The position numbers were made by a program, and so were the translations under genes. From the NCBI GenBank assembly GCA_031272005.1, contig JAISUQ010000004.1:1-17973 (forward strand): a stretch of 17,973 nucleotides of DNA, in the 5' to 3' direction. This DNA comes from Coriobacteriales bacterium. GTDB lineage: Bacteria; Actinomycetota; Coriobacteriia; Coriobacteriales; UBA8131. The notes beneath the pieces were generated by a model that saw only the letters and a program-made list of their open reading frames with translations, had not been told where the DNA came from and ran no database searches. This document shows positions 13,529 to 17,973 of this stretch, piece after piece; position 1 is the first letter of the stretch; each line of letters begins with the position of its first letter.

Positions 13529-14575
13529 ATGGAAGCAATACTGGCCGGCAAGCAACTCAATTTTTGGATCAGGGCCTCACGCAGTGCGGCATTGGGGCAG
13601 TCGCTGACGCCCTATCTGCTGGGCGCCATCATGGCAACAGGTACGCTGTTTTACAACCACGCCAGCGCGACGGAGGTCCTCCTCGGCTTAGGTTTATCGG
13701 TCCTGGGGTTTTTTGGCGTAGCTTTGGCCCACAGCGGCCTGAACCTCTTCGATGATTATTTCGACATGAAAAAAGGCGCCGTCCAGCGCCGCGAGGAAAT
13801 GGCCGACGGCGGCATGCGCGCCCGGATGGGTAAATGCGTCTACCTCAAGGGTGGCGACGTCACCCTGGCCGACACCCGTCGGGTGGCCATCCTGTTCATC
13901 GCCCTGGCGCTGATTCTCGGATTGATCGTGCTGGTGCTGCGGGGCTGGCCAATCCTGGTCTTTGCCGGTATCGCGCTGGTACTGGGCCTGCTCTATGCCG
14001 GTCCGCCACTGCGCCTGAGTTATCATGGCCTGGGCGAGCTGATGGTCGGCCTGATCTTCGGGCCGCTGGTGGTCAATGCCGCCTACTTCGTGGCCTGCGG
14101 CCGCATCGACGCCCTGTCCATCTACGTCTCCATTCCCATCGGGCTGCTGGTGGCCAATATCCTGAACACCCATGCCATCATGGATTTCGGCCCGGATAAG
14201 GCTGCCGACCGGGTCACCCTGTCCGTGGCCCTGGGTTCCCAGAAGGCCGGCTATGTGGCCAGCGTGGTGTTGGTGGCGGCCTCCTATCTGGTGGTCATCG
14301 TCGGCGTGGCCTTACGCTGGTTGCCGATTGCCGCTTTGGTGGTAGTGGTGACCTTACCGCTGACCATCTTCTATCTCCGCCACCTTTGGGACTATGTCAC
14401 CGGCAAGGGCGATGAGTTCGTTTATCGGCCCTGGATGGGCCCGTTCAACAATCAGGAGCGGATCAAGGCCACCGGAATCATGTGGTTCATGAGCCGCTGG
14501 TTGCTCTCCCGCAACCTGGTGATGATGGTCTCGGTGCTGCTGGCCGTAGCCAGCCTGACCCCCTGGTATCTCTGA
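13529..14575 (+). CDS. UbiA-family prenyltransferase
   Basis: A 348-residue polytopic membrane enzyme with about nine helices. It has the two Asp-rich metal-diphosphate motifs of the family: NLFDDYFDMKKG (first, about residue 75) and MDFGPDKAADRVTLSVALG (second, about residue 215), which resembles the MenA pattern. These enzymes move an isoprenoid chain from its diphosphate to an aromatic or other acceptor, for example in menaquinone, heme O or lipid synthesis. MenA-like or futalosine-pathway MqnP-like activity is plausible, but the acceptor cannot be told from the sequence. ATG 13529 lies after GGGGGAG and begins the homology; an extension upstream is open but runs through the terminator hairpin. 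A radical SAM gene follows and may act on the same product. Confidence 0.85.
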   Translation: MEAILAGKQLNFWIRASRSAALGQSLTPYLLGAIMATGTLFYNHASATEVLLGLGLSVLGFFGVALAHSGLNLFDDYFDMKKGAVQRREEMADGGMRARMGKCVYLKGGDVTLADTRRVAILFIALALILGLIVLVLRGWPILVFAGIALVLGLLYAGPPLRLSYHGLGELMVGLIFGPLVVNAAYFVACGRIDALSIYVSIPIGLLVANILNTHAIMDFGPDKAADRVTLSVALGSQKAGYVASVVLVAASYLVVIVGVALRWLPIAALVVVVTLPLTIFYLRHLWDYVTGKGDEFVYRPWMGPFNNQERIKATGIMWFMSRWLLSRNLVMMVSVLLAVASLTPWYL

Positions 14576-14610
14576 AGATGTATCGCGCTGAGCCAACAAT
14601 GGCAATGCCT

Positions 14611-14645
14611 GGAGGGGCGCGGGGGCGCGATTCATTGCGCCCTCC
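14611..14645. repeat. Palindrome of the dispersed repeat family, copy 2
   Basis: The segment 14622-14645 matches 5218-5241 at 23 of 24 bases (GGGGCGCGATTCAT then TGCGCCCTCC). GGAGGGGCGC (14611-14620) can also pair with GCGCCCTCC (14637-14645). It fills the middle of the 108-bp gap between the prenyltransferase and radical SAM genes and lacks the terminal inverted repeats of the large element. Confidence 0.8.
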
Positions 14646-14683
14646 TGCAACGGCACAATTCCAGGCCTGGAGTTGACCTGCTG

Positions 14684-15637
14684 ATGAGTGAGATGCTGTA
14701 CTACATGCGCTGGTTCTTCAGCTGCAAACTGCTCGGCCGGCGCAAACCGCTGCAGTCGGTGATCTTCATCACCGATCTCTGCAATCTGCGCTGCCAGCAC
14801 TGCAATGTGGTCAAGGAGGGGCCAGCCGCCCGCACCAAAACCCTCGAGCAGATTCGCGATGAGCTGCAATACTGTTACGACCATGGCAGCAGGATGGTCG
14901 ATTTCGAGGGCGGCGAACCGCATCTGTGGAAAGACGCCTCCGACGCCGCCCGCGCCAGCACTGCCGACGGCAGTCCGGCCGACATCAACACCCTGGTTGA
15001 GCTGGCCGCCCAGCTCGGGTTTTTCTCCAGCACCGTCACCACCAATGCCCAGCTGCCGATCACTGCTAACAGCGATTTGATCTGGATCAGCATCGATGGC
15101 AGCGAAGCCACCCACGATGAGCAGCGTGGGGCTGGCAGCTATCAACGCGCTCTTGCTAATATCGATAAATGCCAGCATCCAAACCTCAACGTCAACATGA
15201 CCATCACCAACCGCAACTGGCGTGATTTCCACTCAGTCGCCAATCTGGTGCGGGAGCATCCGCATCTCAACCGGATGTCCTTCTCCTTCTACGTGCCTTA
15301 TGATTCGCGGGAGTTGCTGGTGCCGCTTCAGCTGCGTAGCCAGATCATCGATACGGCGCTGCAGCTGAAACGTGAAGGTTATCCGCTGATGAACTCCGCT
15401 GCCGCTCTGGATCTGCTGCGTGACCCGGCCCGTTTCGTCAACCGCCGGCAATGTTGGATCTCCAACTTCATCCTCGCGGACGGCAGCCGCCTGGCCACCT
15501 GCCCCGGCGAGCTGGCCGGCGTCTGCGCCGACTGCGGCTTCGGCATGGCCGCCGAGGAGGTGCTGCTGTGGTCATTGCACCCACAGATGGTCAAGGCAGG
15601 CCTCAGCGTCCGTCAGCCGACGCGCCCAAACAATTAA
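14684..15637 (+). CDS. Radical SAM protein with C-terminal Cys-rich (SPASM/Twitch-like) region
   Basis: A 317-residue protein. Cys33, Cys37 and Cys40 in DLCNLRCQHC form the CxxxCxxC site for the [4Fe-4S] cluster that cleaves S-adenosylmethionine. The glycine-rich FEGGEPHLW follows in the expected place, then DLIWISIDGS and HDEQRGAGSYQRALANI, typical of the TIM-barrel core. Four more cysteines near the end (about 257, 273, 281, 284, the last two in CADC) suggest an auxiliary cluster. The substrate is unknown. ATG 14684 has GGAG at 14669-14672; ATG 14693 is a possible alternative. Position behind a UbiA prenyltransferase suggests modification of a prenylated compound. The 9-residue stretch before the barrel (YYMRWFFSC) is hydrophobic enough for membrane contact. 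Confidence 0.85.
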   Translation: MSEMLYYMRWFFSCKLLGRRKPLQSVIFITDLCNLRCQHCNVVKEGPAARTKTLEQIRDELQYCYDHGSRMVDFEGGEPHLWKDASDAARASTADGSPADINTLVELAAQLGFFSSTVTTNAQLPITANSDLIWISIDGSEATHDEQRGAGSYQRALANIDKCQHPNLNVNMTITNRNWRDFHSVANLVREHPHLNRMSFSFYVPYDSRELLVPLQLRSQIIDTALQLKREGYPLMNSAAALDLLRDPARFVNRRQCWISNFILADGSRLATCPGELAGVCADCGFGMAAEEVLLWSLHPQMVKAGLSVRQPTRPNN

Positions 15638-15649
15638 CCAGTGCTCCAT

Positions 15650-15708
15650 GAGAAGCGGGTCTTTCAGGCTGGCCTGATGTCGGATAGTGGCATTTATCCC
15701 AGCTTCTC
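15650..15708. repeat. Nested inverted repeat after the radical SAM gene
   Basis: GAGAAGCGGG (15650-15659) can pair with CCCAGCTTCTC (15698-15708) with one bulged base, enclosing a smaller hairpin TCAGGC/GCCTGA (15664-15677). It begins 13 bp past the stop codon and its right arm ends one base before the next -35 box. It could terminate transcription (no T-tract) or act as an operator. Confidence 0.35.
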
Positions 15709-15709
15709 G

Positions 15710-15738
15710 CTGTCAATTCTGGATTGCTTCGTTATAAT
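15710..15738 (+). promoter_or_regulatory. Sigma-70-type promoter of the lipoprotein gene
   Basis: CTGTCA (15710-15715, 4 of 6 to TTGACA) and a perfect TATAAT (15733-15738) are spaced by 17 bp. Transcription would start near 15745, just before the long leader hairpin. This is the best-looking vegetative promoter in the window. Confidence 0.7.
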
Positions 15739-15752
15739 GGTTCGGTCAGGGC

Positions 15753-15802
15753 GAACACGTCCAGGGGTCGAGTGGCTCAGGGATGAGTCAAACCCCGTGT
15801 TC
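15753..15802 (+). promoter_or_regulatory. Structured 5' leader hairpin of the lipoprotein mRNA
   Basis: Three stacked helices fold 50 nt into one arm. GAACACG (15753-15759) pairs with CGTGTTC (15796-15802). GGGT (15765-15768) pairs with ACCC (15792-15795) after a 5-base bulge (TCCAG). TGGCTCA (15773-15779) pairs with TGAGTCA (15784-15790) with one G-U, closed by the GNRA-type loop GGGA. That gives 18 base pairs beginning about 8 nt from the predicted transcript start and ending 3 bases before the purine-rich ribosome site. It matches no riboswitch class I know. It may protect the mRNA from decay or be a regulatory RNA. Confidence 0.55.
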
Positions 15803-15818
15803 ACAGAGGGAGAGAGAG

Positions 15819-16652
15819 ATGAAAAAGCGGATTCTGATTACAGTGTTGGTGGTACTCACGGCCTTAACGATGGCTTTCAGCCTGACTGGCTGTCTGTTAC
15901 CGAAGTCCGGCGGCTCGGATTCGGACAATGCGGAGCTGGTCGGCAAGTATGGCCTGCAGCGCTTCTCCGGCAGTGGCTACACCGTATCGGGCGCGGACCT
16001 GGAGGAGGCCGGCCTGACTGCGGAGGATAACTACATCGAGATCATCGACGGCAAGAACATCGACTTCAAATTGATGGGCGAGTCCTACAGCACCACCTAT
16101 AAGGTGGATGGCGACACCCTGCAGGTCAAGGACGGCACGGATACGCTGGAGTTTGTCGTTGACGGTGACGTTATCAGCTATGAGACCGATGAGGGCACCC
16201 TGTATTTCAAGCTGGGATACACGGCGCCGGCCAGCGACGATGATGCCGACGATGATGACGATGACGACGGAGACGATACCGGCAACAGCGGCAGCTCCGG
16301 CGATTCCAGCAGCAGCTCCGGCAGCAGCGGCAGCAGCGGCAGCCTCGGTGGCGGCACCAGCAGCTCGGGTTATGAGGGCGTCTACCAGCTGACCAAGTTC
16401 AGCGATGGCTCCACTTCGCTCAGTGGCGCCGATTTGGCCTCGGTTCTGCCCCCGGAAGAGAACTACATCGAGATCCTTGACGGTAAGAACGTCACCTTCA
16501 CCTTGATGGGCGAAAGCATTGATTCCACCTATACGGTCAGCGGCAGTCAATTGGTCGTCAAGGATGGTGGTTCCACGTTGTACTTCGACATCGATGGCGA
16601 CACCATCAGTTATACTACTGATGATGGCACATTATATTTCACCAAGAGTTAG
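15819..16652 (+). CDS. Lipoprotein with duplicated beta-rich domain and acidic/Ser-Gly linker
   Basis: A 277-residue lipoprotein. The signal peptide MKKRILITVLVVLTALTMAFS ends in lipobox LTGC, so Cys25 should be lipidated and the protein anchored outside the membrane. Two homologous domains follow, residues ~42-132 and ~188-277. They share the order SGADL, NYIEIxDGKN, FxLMGES, TYxVxGxxLxVKDG and DGDxISYxTDxGTLYF. An Asp-rich run (about 140-155) and a Ser/Gly-rich tract separate them. The domains look like small beta-barrels found in other Gram-positive lipoproteins; the function is unknown. ATG 15819 is chosen because it starts the signal peptide and follows GAGGGAGAGAG; the longer in-frame start at 15783 would fall inside the leader hairpin. 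It has its own promoter. Confidence 0.88.
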   Translation: MKKRILITVLVVLTALTMAFSLTGCLLPKSGGSDSDNAELVGKYGLQRFSGSGYTVSGADLEEAGLTAEDNYIEIIDGKNIDFKLMGESYSTTYKVDGDTLQVKDGTDTLEFVVDGDVISYETDEGTLYFKLGYTAPASDDDADDDDDDDGDDTGNSGSSGDSSSSSGSSGSSGSLGGGTSSSGYEGVYQLTKFSDGSTSLSGADLASVLPPEENYIEILDGKNVTFTLMGESIDSTYTVSGSQLVVKDGGSTLYFDIDGDTISYTTDDGTLYFTKS

Positions 16653-16670
16653 GCTTTATTGTCAGGACCA

Positions 16671-17732
16671 ATGTCGATACTTGAGGCCATAGACGAACAA
16701 CAGGCGGCGGTGCTCTCGCGGATTGCTGAAGCGAGCAGCACCGCCGAGTTGGAGAGCGTGCGCGTGGAAGCCCTGGGCAAGAAGGGCTCGCTGACACAAT
16801 TGCTGCGTGGCATCAGCCAGGTGCCAACTGAGGAGCGTGCCGCCGTAGGCCAGGCGGGCAACGCCGCCCGCGACCTTGTTGAGGCTGCCCTGGAGCAACG
16901 CCGGGCAATTCTGGCAACAGCCGAACTCCAGGCGCGTATCAACGCCGCTGCCATCGATGTCACCCTGCCCGGACGGGCCCACACAATCGGCGCACAGCAC
17001 CTGATCAGCCGACTGACCGAGGAGATCGTCGAGGTCTTCAGGGGCATCGGCTATCGCGTCGTCAGCGGCAGTGAGGTGGAGACCTGCTACTATAACTTCA
17101 CGGCGCTGAACACCCCGCCCGATCACCCCTCCAAGAGCCTGGCCGACACCTTCTACGTCGTTGACCGCTCGGGTGAGCAGTCGGCCATCGCCGGCGAGAG
17201 CGATGTGGTGTTACGCACTCAGACCAGCGGCGTACAGGTCCACACCATGGAGGATTGCGAACTGCCGATCTACATACTGGCCCCGGGCCGGGTCTATCGT
17301 CGCGATGTCGCCGACCCCACGCATCTGCCCCAGTTCACCCAGATCGAAGGCCTGGTGGTAGACAAAGGCATCACCTTCGGCGACCTCAAGGGCACGCTGG
17401 AGTACTTCTGCCAGCAGGTCTTCGGCCCGGCGCGCAAGACACGCTTCCGCCCGCATTTCTTTCCCTTCACTGAGCCTTCGGCGGAGGTCGATGTCAGCTG
17501 CGGCATCTGCGGCGGCACGGGTTGTCGCTCCTGCAAGGGTACCGGCTGGCTGGAGATCCTGGGCTGCGGCATGGTCGATCCCAATGTCTATGGCTATGTG
17601 GACATCGACCCCGAAGAATACAGTGGCTTTGCCTTCGGCCTGGGCGTGGAGCGCATAGCCTGCCTGAAGTACAATGTCCCCGATCTGCGCTATCTGCTGG
17701 AAGGCGATATGCGTTTCTTGAGGCAGTTCTGA
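16671..17732 (+). CDS. pheS: Phenylalanine-tRNA ligase alpha subunit
   Basis: A 353-residue class II aminoacyl-tRNA synthetase subunit that holds the catalytic site and charges tRNA-Phe in an alpha2beta2 enzyme. An N-terminal coiled-coil (LGKKGSLTQLLRGISQVPTEERAAVGQ) binds tRNA. The catalytic core shows PPDHPSKSLADTFYV, RTQTSGVQVHTME, GRVYRRDVADPTHLPQFTQIEGL and the C-terminal AFGLGVERIACLKY (motif 3). A CGICGGTGCRSCKGTGWLEILGCGMV segment with paired cysteines is usual for many bacterial PheS proteins. ATG 16671 is preferred, with a weak AGGA close by; TTG 16659 is an alternative. It lies 18 bp after the lipoprotein gene with no terminator between. No T-box or leader peptide is seen upstream. 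The stop overlaps pheT (TGATG). Confidence 0.97.
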   Translation: MSILEAIDEQQAAVLSRIAEASSTAELESVRVEALGKKGSLTQLLRGISQVPTEERAAVGQAGNAARDLVEAALEQRRAILATAELQARINAAAIDVTLPGRAHTIGAQHLISRLTEEIVEVFRGIGYRVVSGSEVETCYYNFTALNTPPDHPSKSLADTFYVVDRSGEQSAIAGESDVVLRTQTSGVQVHTMEDCELPIYILAPGRVYRRDVADPTHLPQFTQIEGLVVDKGITFGDLKGTLEYFCQQVFGPARKTRFRPHFFPFTEPSAEVDVSCGICGGTGCRSCKGTGWLEILGCGMVDPNVYGYVDIDPEEYSGFAFGLGVERIACLKYNVPDLRYLLEGDMRFLRQF

Positions 17733-17973
17733 TGAAGGTTTCGCTCAAATGGCTGCAGAAGATGGTCGAGGTGCCCGCCGATCTTGCGGAGTTCACCAAT
17801 CGCCTGGATCTCACCGGCACGGCTGTTGAGGAACTGCGCACCAGTGGTGCCAGCCTGGAGGGCATCGTCGTCGGCCAGATTCTGACCCGCGAGGCCCATT
17901 CGGGCGCCGACAGCCTCTGGGTGACCACAGTCGATGTCGGCAGCAATAATCTCGACGAAGGCGGTAACCCCAC
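17732..17973 (+). CDS. pheT: Phenylalanine-tRNA ligase beta subunit, 3'-truncated
   Basis: The window ends about 80 codons into this gene. It begins MKVSLKWLQKMVEVP, the standard PheT start, followed by an N-terminal domain and the beginning of the EMAP-like tRNA-binding domain at EGIVVGQILTREAHSGADSLWVTTVDVG. In most PheT proteins this reads roughly VVGxVxxxxxHPNADKLxVxxVDVG, so the HPNADKL part is HSGADSL here. The ATG overlaps the pheS stop by one base, giving translational coupling and equal subunit supply. The beta subunit carries editing and tRNA-recognition domains, which lie beyond the window. Confidence 0.93.
   Translation, partial: MKVSLKWLQKMVEVPADLAEFTNRLDLTGTAVEELRTSGASLEGIVVGQILTREAHSGADSLWVTTVDVGSNNLDEGGNP

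Noticed and set aside
15753..15802. Hammerhead ribozyme or known riboswitch in the lipoprotein leader (a GATGAG string is present)
   Set aside because: The required CUGANGA and GAAA core arrangement is absent, and I could not match any known riboswitch consensus.
16620..16670. T-box or attenuator ahead of pheS
   Set aside because: The 18-bp gap after the lipoprotein gene is too short, and no Phe-rich leader peptide or T-box sequence was seen.

Overview
The window is GC-rich, densely packed chromosomal DNA with almost all genes on the + strand. Gene content (Tad/Flp-type minor pilins, a MalT-like LuxR regulator, an apparently leaderless polA, amtB-glnB, a UbiA prenyltransferase beside a radical SAM protein, a lipoprotein, pheS-pheT), high GC and TANNNT-type -10 boxes suggest an Actinomycetota genome. 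An anaerobic Coriobacteriia-like lineage is my best guess, but it is inference and there is no rRNA or other decisive marker here.

Region 1 (1-5159) is a tightly overlapping operon that looks like the pilin/pseudopilin end of a Tad (tight adherence) pilus locus. It holds a 5'-truncated unknown gene, a Flp-like prepilin, a TadE-like protein, a large TadG-like protein, a second TadE-like protein, a small membrane-anchored protein, a DUF192 protein and a zinc-ribbon + FHA protein. Three of them share a prepilin-peptidase-like G|Q-x-x-V-E(+5) signature. Most genes overlap or nearly touch, which suggests translational coupling.

Region 2 (5160-6049) holds a 294-bp element with 16-bp terminal inverted repeats and several internal perfect hairpins. 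It looks like a MITE-type non-autonomous mobile element. It lies between the FHA gene and a minus-strand YbjQ/UPF0145 gene. An AT-rich divergent promoter region then leads to region 3 (6050-8593), one large MalT-like STAND-ATPase transcription factor.

Region 4 (8594-13477) carries polA, with a -10 box 6 bp from its ATG (probable leaderless mRNA) and an unusually long repeat-encoded Ala/Pro/Thr linker, followed by the nitrogen-control pair amtB-glnB. The amtB leader has two tandem, compensatorily varied hairpins resembling ANTAR-type dual-hairpin RNA. The PII protein has Ile at position 51, where the uridylylated Tyr normally sits. A hairpin closes the unit.

Region 5 (13478-15708) is a UbiA-family prenyltransferase and a radical SAM enzyme, probably one pathway, with another copy of the palindrome found in the MITE-like element between them. 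Region 6 (15709-16652) is a lipoprotein with a duplicated beta-rich domain, a good sigma-70-type promoter and a strongly structured 5' leader hairpin capped by a GNRA-type loop. Region 7 (16671-end) is pheS and the start of pheT. No tRNA, rRNA, CRISPR array or transposase gene was seen.
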